NCBI GenBank assembly: GCA_934045905.1
Contig: OW203763.1
Location: 17,676,948-17,740,947, forward strand
Source of the DNA: Leuctra nigra
Lineage: Eukaryota; Arthropoda; Insecta; Plecoptera; Leuctridae
Length of the DNA: 64,000 bases
Direction: 5' to 3'
The translations under genes and the position numbers were made by a program. Each line of letters starts with the position of its first letter. Position 1 is the first letter of the stretch. Below the pieces are notes generated by a model, which was given only the letters and a program-made list of their open reading frames with translations, was not told where the DNA came from and ran no database searches. Below, piece after piece: positions 1 to 15,400 of this stretch.

Positions 1-1150
1 ATGTTATACAGTGTAGAGTGCGTACTTTATTGATTAATATACCTTCCTATCAAACTCTATGAAAGTACCCAAATTACCAATTGCAATATTTTTAGTGAAG
101 GGTTGGTTAAAGATAAGTATGTATTAAAAAATAATGCAATGATTCTAAACGCAAAATAAAATCAGCTATCAAGCTGTATAGTTTATAGATATAGGTTTTA
201 TGGAAATGTTGGCAAATAACACCTTGATATCTGTGCCTCCGTTTTAATTAATGATATTATTTTATAGTGATTCTGTTGAATCTTGTCTTAGGTTCATTCA
301 AAATCAGAGAATAAACAAAACAAGTTATTTTTTGTAACAAAATGACTTCTGTGTCAAGATATCGAACTCATAAGACTTGATTTAATCAAATGAATAGATC
401 GCCTTCTTTTCCTTTTCGGGTATCTATATAAAACTACAAGTCATAATTATAAATTACTATTTCCAGTGCATATCAAGTAAATGCACGCATATTTTATTTA
501 GTTCTAGACGATTTGACTAAGGCTGACTAGATACAAGTATTAATAATCACAAAATTAACTTAGATAAGGTAACTATGTAGTGACGTTATCTAAGTTTGGA
601 TGGAGTAGGTATAAAATACAAGTAACTTGGTATTTCGTATATCCGGAACAGATAATCGATATTGATTAATAAAAACATTTGTGAGTTCTGATTCAAAAAC
701 TAGCAATCATAATTTTTAATTATTATCTAAATTGAAAGTAACACTTTGAACTTGATGTACACGTAAGGCAAAACATTGGATACTTTATTGTTTACTTTGT
801 TAAAGGTTCTCACTTTGTTCTCACTTTGTATGATTCAAAACAGATATTCACGATAATAATAGAAATTCCACAAAATTCTCAGCATGATGAATAATAAGTG
901 TCAACAACTGATTGATTTTATATCGATGAATATTATTTTACAAATAAGTAAGGAATGACTCACTCACAATCTGTCCGAAATGTCGACATCATTGTCGAGC
1001 GACGAGTACTTCTCAAAACATCCAATGGGATGTTTCCTGGAAAAATTTAGATTGTATCATTTTTTTCGAGATAATTAATAATGATTGCCGGGCGTAATAT
1101 CTTATCTTATTTGCTGATAGTACCTACACGTCACCGCTCAACAGTAGGGT
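1..1150. other. upstream AT-rich non-coding DNA
   Basis: No exon with matching splice sites and no convincing open frame was seen here. The stretch is AT-rich and precedes the putative first exon of paralogue A, so it may contain its distal promoter. Confidence 0.5.
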
Positions 1151-1189
1151 GAGGTCTCGTTAGACTCATAAGGTAGAACACACTAGAGA

Positions 1190-1281
1190 GATAATCAGTT
1201 GGTTTTTGTGCGGATTTTGCATCACTCGAAGAAGAAGAACCAACAAGTCACTGTGTGGAAAAGCATCCAACTAGGTTGTAG
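1190..1281 (+). promoter_or_regulatory. putative promoter and non-coding first exon of paralogue A
   Basis: An arthropod initiator-like TCAGT lies at 1195-1199. A stretch of higher GC content follows and ends in a strong 5' splice site (TAG|GTAAGT, donor at 1282). The first coding exon of paralogue A is preceded by an acceptor (TTTTAG, ending 3441), so an upstream 5'UTR exon is required and this is the best candidate. The 5' boundary is inferred only from the initiator-like motif; no TATA box was seen. Confidence 0.5.
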
Positions 1282-1460
1282 GTAAGTCATCATCACTTGT
1301 TGTCCATACGTTAGCCAAAATAGAAGAAATTAGATATTTTAATATATAAAAGCATCACATTTTGATTAGATTTTGGCCAGTGAATTTTGCTTGAAGATGG
1401 CCAGCAATAAGCATTGATTTCTCGTGTAAATCATTTTGTCACCTGCTTCATAGTAAAGTT

Positions 1461-1530
1461 AAAAGGAAGTAAGATGTGAAAATGTCCGGTTGAACCGGGA
1501 CTCAACCCTGGGACAATCATACTTCCTTTT
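1461..1530. repeat. short inverted-repeat element with tRNA B-box-like core
   Basis: AAAAGGAAGTA near 1461 is mirrored by TACTTCCTTTT near 1520-1530. Between them the minus strand reads GGTTGAGTCCC, which resembles a tRNA B box. It could be a small SINE or MITE fragment in the first intron of paralogue A. Confidence 0.35.
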
Positions 1531-3450
1531 TTACTCTTATAGAGGTATTATTTAAAGCCCAAAATAATTACTTTTTAAATATGATCATTTTTCTGAAACA
1601 CATCTTTTAAAATTAAACTTGTGTGCATTTTATAATTCATATTCAAAGTAAATGACTTTGATCTTTATAAGCTTGTCTGATTATTTCTTGAAATAATGCA
1701 ACTGATAGCGATGAGGTGGAGAATCTTTGTTCGTAACATACGAAGTAACTCTCTAAGTCTCTTGCACCATAATCTCCTGAAGCGAATGTATGCCATCGAC
1801 AGGTACTGATAAGAAGATACACACGTGATATGTCTGTGTTACTTAGGATTATATAGCGTTTAGAGAGGCAGGTGCTGATAAAACTAGCTGGTGTTTTATG
1901 TGGGAGCACCGAGTTCGTTTCCTGATCGAAAGGTTATTGCTTTTTACTAAGTGACTTGTGAGTTTGGTAAAAATATTATGAAAGGATTAAGACTATTACT
2001 TAATACATTTTTATTTAATACTATGTATGCATCTAATAATGCATAAAACTATAAACATTGTATTAAGAGTAGTTATTAATTGAAGTTATTAGTAGTAACT
2101 AGTACCATTATTTAATATGTTAATATCAGGCGTAAGTAATTAATGGAACAAAATTGCACTTCTCACAGTCAAGCATTAAATTTTGTGGTTGAAAGTTATT
2201 TCTAAAATCGATGTCTAATTGAACAATTGAGATACTATCTGCTAAACTAAAGCTGAATTTACTGAAACCAAACAATTTGGAGCCATACAAACTATAACGT
2301 TAAACAATCTAATAGTCAAACCAAACAATTTTGTATACGAGTGTATTAAAAAATCGAAGCGAATGATTCGAAGTGATTGATCGAAACTTCAATCATTCAA
2401 ACATTTTAATCCTTTTGACACTTACAAATTAACAGGTTTTCACTCAACTTCAGAGTATTACAAAATAGTACTAGTCACATCTAAAATGCATTTCCCATTG
2501 GAAACTACTACCATCTACTGTTATACAAAGAAATATATTTTGGATTGAAATCAAATGGCACTATGCATTAAATTATATTTTACAATAATACATTTGAGTT
2601 TTGTTAGTATCATTGGTATAACTTATTAGACCCTAAATTTTTAATGGTATAAAATCCATTTAATAACCAGTTTTCGAATGCTTATTGCATCCTATTAGAC
2701 TTCGCGTGTGATATCGATTCGTTCCATCATAGATTGTCTTCTTGTATGCTTAGCCTTGTTTTCAGAAAGTCAACAAGAAGATACTGTCGGTCGTTTATCT
2801 CAGTTTATCTCAGTCGAAACAAATGGGTCGCCATTTTACTCTAATATTAGAGAGAGAGAGATAAATAATCTATTTGATCATTTCAACACAATACAGCAAA
2901 AACTTTGATAATGACTCATAGATAAAAGTAGATACGTGTTGAACTCTAGACTGTATAGATTTATATTGTAAGCAGTGAGTTTGATTTATATTGAATAAGA
3001 TTTGAAAATACTTTTCTCACTGTTCTTAATTTAAAAACAACACGAAAAGCATCATCTTAGACAAACTAATTTAGACAACGGATATTAATGAGTAAAAGCA
3101 TAAAGCTCTTCAAAAAGTCTGTCAATCTTTAGCAAATTAGTAAATTGCAACAATTTTGTTCATCTCTCACACCAATACTCTCTAAATGATTTTTATGATG
3201 GTTGACTAATAGGCGATAGACGTGGCCCAATTTTGGGCTAATAGAATTTGATATCTCCGACGCGATATAGGTACAGATTCTCTTTTGAATCGGAATCGGA
3301 ATAGGTCATTTTTTCTCTTTTCTGATTTTTAAAACTAAAGAGAAATGTAAAGATACATTTTGGAAGATGTCTCAAACTTATACCTACTAATGTTGCAGAC
3401 AATATTTAAGTATATTTTCTAATTGTTTCTTTTTCTTTTAGGTTGGAAAA

Positions 3451-6400
3451 ATGACGAGATTACTTCTAGCCATAGCCATCGCCCTTTTAGGTAAGTTATG
3501 AATAACATACCAACATAAGGTTAGGTTAGGACATAGAAGAGTTGATATTTTATGAATAGTGAATAACATGAAGAAAAATATATAGATTGCAAAAAATTAT
3601 AAACGAAGATTTTAATTGGTAAAATATACAAACATTAAAAAGATAAGTCTCAAAGCAAGTTAATATTACAACATCAACATCAAAATAACGATCAATAGAA
3701 AATATGTTACATTATAACAATGCAAATTTAAACCACCAAAATATTGATAAGTATAATCTGAATTTGAAAATAATTATGAAAGTTCTTACAAATTTCTTTC
3801 TGATGGTTATACTTCTGAAATTCATTAAACTTGTCTTTTTCGGAGATTCTATATTTTTCGTAAAATAAAGAGATATTCTCGGAGTGTAACTAATCCTACT
3901 TTCATTATTTCAGGGTGTTGCGCATTGGCATCAGCGCAAGAAAATGCTCAGACAAGAATACCTGATTCACTGTTGGACTGTTATAAAAACAACACCCTGT
4001 ACCATAGAGAGTCACGACCTCCGATGACAATAGCAACTCTGATCGAACTCATCCGCAAAGTCGAGCAATATCCAGGCACAAACATGGATATGCGATCTCT
4101 GACAATATCCATCCTGCACAGGTAATCAGCATTTTAAGCAAAACTCATTGGAAAATTGGATTTTGAAGTGTGTGGGTGGTGTGGATCCATTTTCTCCCAG
4201 ACCTTCTAATCGGCATTAATAGTGGGATCCCAAAATAGAGAAATGTGAACTTTATATTACTCCGGAAATGTAGCGATTTGTTCAGTAGCGTTCCTACAAT
4301 ATTATTGACATTGTGTAAAATTTATATGGTATTAGTAAATTACTATTTTCTTTACGTTGCAACATTAAAAACCATTTTCCAAATCACAAAATTACGTGAA
4401 TGCCAAATTGTAACATTTTTAGTAATAATATTATTCGTGACATAGAATGTGTACCTAGAACCTGTACAAATTCTAAAAAATCACTCATTCAATTCTTTGA
4501 AGGCATAAATGTTTACCAGAAAAAATTGTACGTATAATGTAGTCATGATAGTATCAGAAAACGTGTCTGTAAATGTAGACTCTCCACATTACTCCCCCTC
4601 CCCCCTGCCCCTCCTGCACACTCTTCTAATCATGTGACAAAAAACAAACATATGACGATATGCGTTAGGAATGCCGCAATATAGATAGGTGACATATGTG
4701 TGAAGAAATGGATAAGATAACGATAATGCAACTAAAAGATTACGACTTGTTCAAAACTTGATGGTGATTCGTTGAAACGGATTGAAATGATTTCTGGTTT
4801 GTATCATCACTACTTGGAAATGATTTCTGGTTTGTATCATCACTACTTGGAAATGATTTCTGGTTTGTATCATCACTACTTGGAAATGATTTCTGGTTTG
4901 TATCATCACTACTTGGAAATGATTTCTGGTTTGTATCATCACTACTTGGAAATGATTTCTGGTTTGTATCATCACTACTTGGAAATGATTTCTGGTTTGT
5001 ATCATCACTACTTGGAAATGATTTCTGGTTTGTATCATCACTACTTGGAAATGATTTCTGGTTTGTATCATCACTACTTGGAAATGATTTCTGGTTTGTA
5101 TCATCACTACTTGGAAATGATTTCTGGTTTGTATCATCACTACTTGGAAATGATTTCTGGTTTGTATCATCACTACTTGGAAATGATTTCTGGTTTGTAT
5201 CATCACTACTTGGAAATGATTTCTGGTTTGTATCATCACTACTTGGAAATGATTTCTGGTTTGTATCATCACTACTTGGAAATGATTTTAGATCAAATCG
5301 CTTTTGAATCAGAAAATGTTTATCAACTTATATCAGGATTTCCTGAATAGGAATTCGTTTGATGTTTAAACAAAGGATCAGGAAACTAATTTAATTATTC
5401 TGGAATGATTTGGGAATGTAGATTTAATCATTCTTCCTCGTCAAGTTAACCCTAATTCTGGTTAAATAACTATAATTATATTGTCACACATACTGTAAAT
5501 AACATATTTTGGGCTATTTCTAACCCAATGATGATGATGGTGTATGAACTGCGGCATTGCCTTCTGCAGAGTAAAATTTGAACTTACCTATCTTGCATAG
5601 AAAAATATTGTTAACTATACCGTATACATTGTTGATGAAATTAAACATATTTACAATTATTAGTTTTCTAATAATATAACTATTCCAATTAAATATTGAT
5701 ACTTAAAACAACATGGCAGCCAGCATGTTGCATGGCAGCAACATGGCAATACAACATGATGTCTGTATTAACATGGCAGCGAGCAATACTGGTAGTAGTC
5801 CAGTCAAATGAGAGTTTTACCCAGAACAAATTGCAACATTTGGCTTTTTGATGTCATTCTCTTCAGAAAAATACCCTCTACGACATATCCAAAATCCGCC
5901 AAAATCCGCACACCGGAAGTACTTTTTAATCACTTTTAAGTTAATTTCCCATGTTCATTCCATCTTGGAAAAAAAATTAACTCCTATTTTGACGAAACTT
6001 GGCAGAATTGTTCACCATCCTAAATGAACACAAATAGCTTTCTGGGCGTTTTCCTCTAAATCACATCGTTTGGGAAATATGGACCTCGAAAAACGTCAAA
6101 TTACACTCAAAATGTCCTAAATCGTCGAAAACTGACTAAAATATGACTTTTCGATGGGCCATCCCAAACGATAAGATATAGTCGTGATGTCTAATGGATA
6201 CTGGAGGATACTAATGAGATTGATTCTGTTGGCAGATTTCGTCTGGACGGTGTCGAGATGAACACGGAGGTTCCATTCTCTGACGGCGTCATTCCGTTCT
6301 CCGTGAAGGGCTATCAGTTCTTCAAGCATCGCATCTTGCTGCGGTCCTTCATGCAGGGCAGCGCTGTGCAGTTCCCAAACGCCAGTCTCAATGCAGTCGA

Positions 6401-9400
6401 ACTGGTAATGCATTCACCAGTCACACTATTTTTATAACTCTAATATGATCCCTTACTTAGATTAGGTTAAATTTTTATGAATTTCTTACAATTTTACAAA
6501 CTCAACCATTTTGTAATTAAATCCATTGATACATTTGTCTTTAAGTAATTTTATACCATTGGGAAGTTGACACAAACTAATTGGAAATTAGGCTCGTTTT
6601 CAAGATATATTGTTGTACTTCTTAGTTATAGCTTCTTTGATAACTTAGGAAAATAGTTGTAGACAATGGGGTTGTTCACGCAAAACTATTGTAGATGGCG
6701 CTGCTGTTCTAATCGTCCGGGAGAGAGCCAATCAAAATGCATCTAGCGGAATGGAAGGATTTTAAACCTTGGCGGGAGTTTGATTCAGAGATCTTGGATT
6801 CAGAGACCAACCAATCAGAGAGAGATACCTCCATTGCCGCTAGCGCTGCGAGTGAGAGCAAATGGCAGTGAACAACCCCATTGACAACATTTATCTTTCC
6901 CATTTAATTTCGTAGTCTCTATATATTCATAAAACGAATCATTGTCGAAAGTAACTTAGTAACTAAGTAAGAAATAAGTAGCAGGTATGTCACTACGGCA
7001 CAAATCAATGAATAAGTAGAAGGTATGTCACTCCGGCACAAAACAATGAATAAGTAGAGGGTAGGTCACTCCGGCATAGAAGATGGATCCGTAGTGAGTC
7101 ACATCGGCACGAATATGTGTTAAAATAATATGTTTGTTTACAGTGCGCAATGCATTTCTTGATCTCGAACTCGATCGACAAAGGGCAGAGAGGAGACGAG
7201 GGATATGTGTGTAATCGTATCTCTCAATATCGAGATCGTCATCGCGCTCCTCGCTCCATCGCCGACGCCGACGTCGATCCCAACACCCTGAGCGTCGCGA
7301 TGCCTCCTCCAGACGTCCAGCAAGGGAATCCAGACATGGAGGTTGAGACCATCAGCCCTCAGAACCTGTGAGTAACATGGGACTCATTACTTTCATATTA
7401 TACGAACCGGCTGAACTGATATGAGGTATTTATTGGAGTCGGCAAAGGAAGTAATAAAAATAAAAATAATTCACCTACAAATAAAAATATAATAATTATC
7501 ATCTTTTGGTATTATATTTTTATTTTTTACCTCTTTCACATCATTACTTGTATTGAATCACTGCGATATTCTTATTTTCCTACTTTAAGGGACTTTTCAG
7601 CTATTTTACATAGACTTTTATATGACATTGAGAATATGACTTTTTTGATTAGCATCAGTTTTCCAACAACCAAATTAATTTCTTGTCGAGAGCCATTGCT
7701 CTTGATACTCCATGTATTATACTTGAACAAATCTTGACTGTTCAACCAGAATGAATTAGGAATGTATCTCATAATGTATCTCATTAGTCATTACGTAAAT
7801 ATCGTGATCTTGGCTAATACATAACATAATCAACACAGTGTCAATTCATTATGATTTCAACATTAAGCCTGAAGTATACTTGGCCAAAGTAAAAACGGTA
7901 TTCGAAAGAGACGGACTGGCTGATACATGTTAATGGCATCATCCAATGTGGTCTATGCTGACGCCTCATTTTACTCTAGTAGGTGAGATCTATTTTCATT
8001 GATAATGGATTGATTGTCGAGAAACCTGACTAGCGCAGCCCGTTTCGTTAAATACCGTTTATACTTATTTGGCCAGTGTACACGGAGTTTTTGAATCCAT
8101 GCTAGAACATTTTCTGAGCCAAGCTTTTAACTAATAAATATAAAACTTTGTTACCGACATTTTTCAAGTATAAGTTTTTTCCATTCCTTATATTCTTCAA
8201 TTTATAATATTCAAATACTGTTTTCACTTACTTTGTCCAGTTGTGTGTTAAGTTTGATAAATTGCTTCTCAATCTTGGGCCTTGATGCATATAATTCCTA
8301 CTTGAAAGCAACATAGATTCACCGAGCAAGTCTTGAACCCTGTTTCTTCTCCACAGTAACGCTATGAACCAGAAGACGGATGAGCACAACGGCCACATGT
8401 TCCTCGACAACGACGACAACGCCGACGGCGGCTACCCTGTCCGTCCCGTTCCCGGGCCCATCCCCATCGCCCCCGGCACCCCCCGCAAGACGCCCACCCG
8501 CAGTGGGCAGCCCAGCTTCATGGCGCCCATACTGCCCAGTGGCGGCAGCCCACGAGCGGGCAACCCGGCAGAGAGCGAGTGCCCGGTGGAGAATGGAGTC
8601 ATCTACACACCGTATGGAGCGGTCACGGCGGGCACGCTACTGGCGGGCATAGCGGCTGGGCTGCAGCCCGGAGACGTCAATGCCAAGATGCTCAACCCGA
8701 AAGCGAGTCAGAATATTAATGTGCAGAATATCTATGCGGCAACTTTGGCTGGTTAGTGGTTTATTGGTCACATATTTTAGACACAAAAATGTTCGGTTTT
8801 AAATTATTAATTTGATTTGAATTTTTTACTTCAATTCCTGCAAACAAATAAAATAACTTTTCAAAATGTTTAGGTAATTTCCACAAATACCACAATAAAA
8901 CAACAGGGAAGGGAAGTTATTTTAATTAATAATAGCTTGACAATTGTAACCATTTGACCATTATAAATGTATACAAAACAGATCTTGAGTCACATATTTT
9001 TCATCACACTTTCAAATATACAACATATTTATACGAATCAGTATATTTTATAATTTTTCAATCATTGTATTCAAAATTCAGATTTTGATTATGAAACATA
9101 AAATATTTAGAGTTACGGCAGGATTATATTGATAATATTTGATGCATTAGATACTCACTTCCTGTATGAAAGCAACCTTCTCGATCATCTTGAACTGTTC
9201 CAGGTGATTTGGCTGAGATGACTCTGCTCCAAGGACCGCGCTATCAGGAGTCAATGGTGGTCGGGATGCCTGGAGGGTGGAACAGCACTTTCCTCCCGCG
9301 CTGGTATTTCAACCCGAATCACAACGGCAAGCATCAAGACCAGATGACAGATCCAGAGATCAGAGGAGGTCTTGATGGTCTGATTATTGCACAGAATGTC

Positions 9401-12400
9401 CGCCAGTGGAACAGTCAAGCTGGAAACAGACTGAGACTGTCACAAGTCCTGGATATGTTTTATTCTAATCGTGGTGTTTACAGTGATCAGAAGTTTAGGG
9501 CGTGTAACAGGAAACAAATGTACAGCGAAGTGGCTCCAAATGCAGAGCTAGAATTGCAGGTGGGTACTGCGACAATGTTATCTTATTTCATGAAAAAAAT
9601 AGAATACAATTAATAATAAACTTGTTACCGTTTAACACCTTACTTAAATACATTTCTATTTTGTTTTCGTTTCCAATGTCTGGTATATAACGTTTCAAAC
9701 TTACTGCTTTTCTATCACAGTAATTATTTAAGAAATCTATTAACTCGAGCCAGTTCCCCAAAACGGTATAATTCTTAATCTTTGCTTCTTATTTTATAGA
9801 CTGAAGGCTTTGCTTATATTTTGGATCCTCAAATGATCAACGAGGCTCATCTGGATGAAGCGACGATTCAGAAGTTTTCAAAGGTTGCTGTCAGCAAGTT
9901 GAACAACTACATACGTAAGTAACTCTCAATTCCATTATTGTAATGTTCAAGCCTTGAATATATAACATTAATCTCTGACATTATTTGTGTAATCTTCCCA
10001 CAGCATCCAACTTGCCGTCTGCATCTTGCACCGAACAATTCCTCAGTCGAGCTACAAGCTTGACTGGCAAGATGTCGCCTGCGATTGATCTTTATCTCAT
10101 TGTCGATACCAACTGGCCCTATCAAGATATTCAGCCTCTTATATCGTAAGTGATACGTACAATGCATTCAATTTTACCAATATAATATAATTATTATGAC
10201 TATTTGAAATGAATTGAAGTGAAGAGATTAAATACCTAAATTGCAATAAATCAGCCAAATACTTCAATAACAGAAACGCTCATACGTTCTCTGAAAATAT
10301 TTGTATTTTATATTTTCATAATAATTTTAATGAAGCTTCAAAGATTTTACATTGCATTGAATTAGGCGGCCATGTCTATTGTTTCAACAAGTAAATGTAA
10401 GGTAATCCTTATAAGGATTATAAATATAAATACTGAATACTGAATATAAATATTCAGTTATTCATATGCACATAAGTATGTTATAATAACAAAATTATCA
10501 ATTATGTTCTAGTGGCATCTTGGAAAAGCTGCAACTTGGAAAATATGAGAGCAACGTTACAATTATATCTGGGAAAGAAAAGAAGTTTATCTTGAATACG
10601 ACGAATTCGTTCGTAGATTTTACATCGAACTTCACCGCAGATCGATTCAACACATGTAAGTCTGTATTACTTAATCAATTATCGATTAATATTACCATTC
10701 GACCCTAATATTAATCGAGAATAATAATATGGTAAGAAGATATTACAGCAAGGTTCTGGACCTTATTTCAGACCTTCATTTTAATTGTCGTTTTATTGTT
10801 GGGAGATAAATATCGGAAAGAAGCAGATTTAGTTGCCTACAGTGATTTTTATTTTTTTACTGACTTTCATAACGTACTATAATACTCTTTTAAATAATGA
10901 TACATCTTTTTATAATCATGCATAATTTCAATCCGTTTTGACACAATGGAACATATAATTTGATTGAATAATGTTAATGTTATGTAATATTAATGTTAAC
11001 TTAATAATGTTTTAGATTTACAAATAAAACATTGGTGAGACGTTATATATTTCTTGCTTAATTTGTAAATTCACTTTTATTGAATTTAAACTCATTTGTT
11101 TTATAAAATTAAGTGCAATTAAAATTGACTTAAAAATCATAATTTCAATATTACAATTGGTGGCAGAAGTTGGTATATTTTTTGAAAACGAGCTTTTGAC
11201 TTATAAATGTAACTTCACGCATCACATGAAAGCTGAATTACAATGCTATTATTTGATAATGCAAGAGAAATGAACGTGGAGATATAACTATGTTTTATTT
11301 GCAGGGACCTTCGCCGGTGGCATGGACGTTCCTGGGGCGCTGGATAAAGAATTACGAGAACTGTTCGAACAACAACTCGAGGAAGATAAACTGAATAACA
11401 ATGTGGGCGGAAAACCGAAGATCGTTCTCTTCATTCCAACAACGGGCCATTCCATGAGCGACAATGATAAAGATGTCTCCAGGAGAGCTGTCCAGCATTT
11501 CAGAGAGAAAATTCCAGGTTAGGCGACATACATCTTTTTCAAGTTGAATATTACTCAGTAACAAAGATAATAATTCTCGGATAGTACCTAGCAATGTAAA
11601 CATATTTGGTATATAATATATCATTTTTATTGCTACAAAATTAATGTTTTTATAAATAAAAAAATTCACATGAAAACGAGTAACAATCTCTGCTTCTCAA
11701 ATTATTGATAACATATTTTCAGGAACATTTGGCTCATTAGATTATTGCAAGCAATTGTTTTTTGGGAAGCAGAGTAGTGATGTTTTTTCATAAACTAACT
11801 TTATTTTCAGACGTGAAGTTCATGTTCCTGGCACAAGGGAATCGAGACCGCTACACCAGCATCGTAGAGGACCCGACAAAAGACATCTTCAATCTGCAGA
11901 TCGGGAGTGACGCCAGCAGCATCGACATCTCCGTGGACCCGTTCGTCTTGAGAACTCGAGATGGTAATTCAGATTCCTGTATCTCATTTAGTCATTTATT
12001 TGATTTAGAAATCTTCCAGGGAGAATTGTCATTATAATCAACGACTGTGTTAATCTCAATAGGTTTTCAGAAAATATTGGAATTGGTTCTGAATATATGT
12101 TAAACTTGTTTGGTAACTTTTTTAAAGACAATTTTCATTTTTATAATGTTCCTCATATTCATTTTAAGCTCTAAGGAATTTGCTCTAGTTGTGCATAATT
12201 GTTCGACAATTTGTTGGTTTGAAATGTTTAAATTTAATTTAAAAAAAAACATATGAAAAGGTTCGGTTTAGAGAGGAAAATTTCCATGAGCCTACACATA
12301 TTCAAAGTATTAACCACTTGATAAAACTACTCCATCATCTGGAGATTCAATTGAATTGTCTAACTTTGATATTATTACAGAAATTGCTATGTTCACTCTT

Positions 12401-15400
12401 TGATATTCTACATGAACCAGTGACTTTAAAACAATAATGACGTCAACAAATGACTTTTAACAATAAACAAGCATACATCACACTTCAACAAAGTCATATT
12501 TCAAAACACTCACATTTCACTTGTCTTTTTGATTTCAGTTCATCGACGTGTGATCAACCCCGTGTGCGGCAGAGGCTGGTGGACCCAGGGATATGGCAGT
12601 CACTCTCTCACTGAAATCTTGGAACCCAATACTGTCAACTACTACAGACTACATCCAAACTACGTGTTCGCAAGTGGTGATGCCAAAGTCAAGGTAATTA
12701 ACCACTTTGGATAACCATTTCCTACATCTGAGTTCTTGTTCTAGTTTTCTTTTATTATAATGAGAAAATAATGTTGTCAATGCATCATTTTAATCTGCAC
12801 AGGCTCCATTAATTCATAGGTTATAGTATCTTGAAATTTCCAAAAATACATAATGAAGCAAACCAGTCCAACCATTTAGGTTTACCGGATTTATTTTGGG
12901 ACTTTAGAAAATATTCCAAGATACAAGATCCAAGAGAGCCTTTTTATGCCGATTCAAGGTGCAAGATTCTTCTAGGTGCAAGGTTCTTCTAGGTGCAAGG
13001 TTATCTGATCTCATGTCTTCTCGTCTTCTAGGTGCAAGGTTATCTCATCTCATGTCTTCTCGTCTTCTAGGTGCAAGGTTATCTCATCTCATGTCTTCTC
13101 GTCTTCTAGGTGCAAGGTTATCTCATCTCATGTCTTCTCGTCTTCTAGGTGCAAGGTTATCTGATCTCATGTCTTCTCGTCTTCTAGGTGCAAGGTTATC
13201 TGATCTCATGTCTTCTCGTCTTCTAGGTGCAAGGTTATTTCATCTCATGTCTTCTCGTCTTCTAGGTGCAAGGTTATCTCATCTCATGTCTTCTCGTCTT
13301 CTAGGTGCAAGGTTATCTCATCTCATGTCTTCTTGTCTTCTAGGTGCAAGGTTATCTCATCTCATGCTTCTCGTCTTCTAGGTGCAAGGTTATCTCATCT
13401 CATGTCTTCTCGTCTTCTAGGTGCAAGGTTATCTGATCTCATGTCTTCTCGTCTTCTAGGTGCAAGGTTATATGATCTCATGTCTTCTCGTCTTCTAGGT
13501 GCAAGGTTATCTCATCTCATGTCTTCTCGTCTTCTAGGTGCAAGGTTATCTCATCTCATGTCTTCTCGTCTTCTAGGTGCAATGTTATCTGATCTCATGT
13601 CTTCTCGTCTTCTAGGTGCAAGGTTATCTGATCTCATGTCTTCTCGTCTTCTAGGTGCAAGGTTATATGATCTCATGTCTTCTCGTCTTCTAGGTGCAAG
13701 GTTATCTCATCTCATGTCTTCTCGTCTTCTAGGTGCAAGGTTATCTCATCTCATGTCTTCTCGTCTTCTAGGTGCAATGTTATCTGATCTCATGTCTTCT
13801 CGTCTTCTAGGTGCAAGGTTATCTCATCTCATGTCTTCTCGTCTTCTAAGGGCAAGGTTATCTGATCTCATGTCTTCTCGTCTTCTAGGTGCAAGGTTAT
13901 CTCATCTCATGTCTTCTCGTCTTCTAGGTGCAAGGTTATCTGATCTCATGTCTTCTCGTCTTCTAGGTGCAAGATTATCTGATCTCATGTCTTCTCGTCT
14001 TCTAGGTGCAATGTTATCTCATCTCATGTCTTCTCGTCTTCTAGGTGCAAGGTTATCTGATCTCATGTCTTCTCGTCTTCTAGGTGCAAGGTTATATGAT
14101 CTCATGTCTTCTCGTCTTCTAGGTGCAATGTTATCTGATATCATGTCTTCTCGTCTTCTCGTCTTCTAGGTACAAGGTTATCTGATCTCATGTCTTCTCG
14201 TCTTCTAGGTGCAAGGTTATCTCATCTCATGTCTTCTCGTCTTCTAAGGGCAAGGTTATCTGATCTCATGTCTTCTCGTCTTCTAGGTGCAAGGTTATCT
14301 CATCTCATGTCTTCTCGTCTTCTAGGTGCAAGGTTATCTGATCTCATGTCTTCTCGTCTTCTAGGTGCAAGATTATCTGATCTCATGTCTTCTCGTCTTC
14401 TAGGTGCAAGGTAATCTCATCTCATGTCTTCTCGTCTTCTAGGTGCAAGGTTATCTGATCTCATGTCTTCTCGTCTTCTAGGTGCAAGGTTATCTGATCT
14501 CATGTCTTCTCGTCTTCTAGGTGCAAGGTTATCTCATCTCATGTCTTCTCGTCTTCTAGGTGCAAGGTTATCTCATCTCATGTCTTCTCGTCTTCTAGGT
14601 GCAAGGTTATCTCATCTCATGTCTTCTCGTCTTCTAGGTGCAATGTTATCTGATCTCATGTCTTCTCGTCTTCTAGGTGCAAGGTTATCTCATCTCATGT
14701 CTTCTCGTCTTCTAGGTGCAAGGTTATCTCATCTCATGTCTTCTCGTCTTCTAGGTGCAAGGTTATCTCATCTCATGTCTTCTCGTCTTCTAGGTGCAAG
14801 GTTATCTCATCTCATGTCTTCTCGTCTTCTAGGTGCAAGGTTATCTCATCTCATGTCTTCTCGTCTTCTAGGTGCAAGGTTATCTGATCTCATGTCTTCT
14901 CGTCTTCTAGGTGCAAGGTTATCTGATCTCATGTCTTCTCGTCTTCTAGGTGCAAGGTTATCTCATCTCATATCTTCTCGTCTTCTAGGTGCAAGGTTAT
15001 CTGATCTCATGTCTTCTCGTCTTCTAGGTGCAAGGTTATCTGATCTCATGTCTTCTCGTCTTCTAGGTGCAAGGTTATCTGATCTCATGTCTTCTCGTCT
15101 TCTAGGTGCAAGGTTATCTGATCTCATGTCTTCTCGTCTTCTAGGTGCAAGGTTATCTGATCTCATGTCTTCTCGTCTTCTAGGTGAAAGGTTATCTGAT
15201 CTCATGTCTTCTCGTCTTCTAGGTGCAAGGTTATCTCATCTCATGTCTTCTCGTCTTCTAGGTGCAAGGTTATCTGATCTCATGTCTTCTCGTCTTCTAG
15301 GTGCAAGGTTATCTCATCTCATGTCTTCTCGTCTTCTAGGTGCAAGGTTATCTGATCTCATGTCTTCTCGTCTTCTAGGTGCAAGGTTATCTCATCTCAT

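Noticed and set aside
4751..5350. Long open frames on both strands (11-residue repeats)
   Set aside because: They are a by-product of a 33-bp tandem repeat whose length is a multiple of three; no splice or start context, and they lie within an intron of paralogue A.
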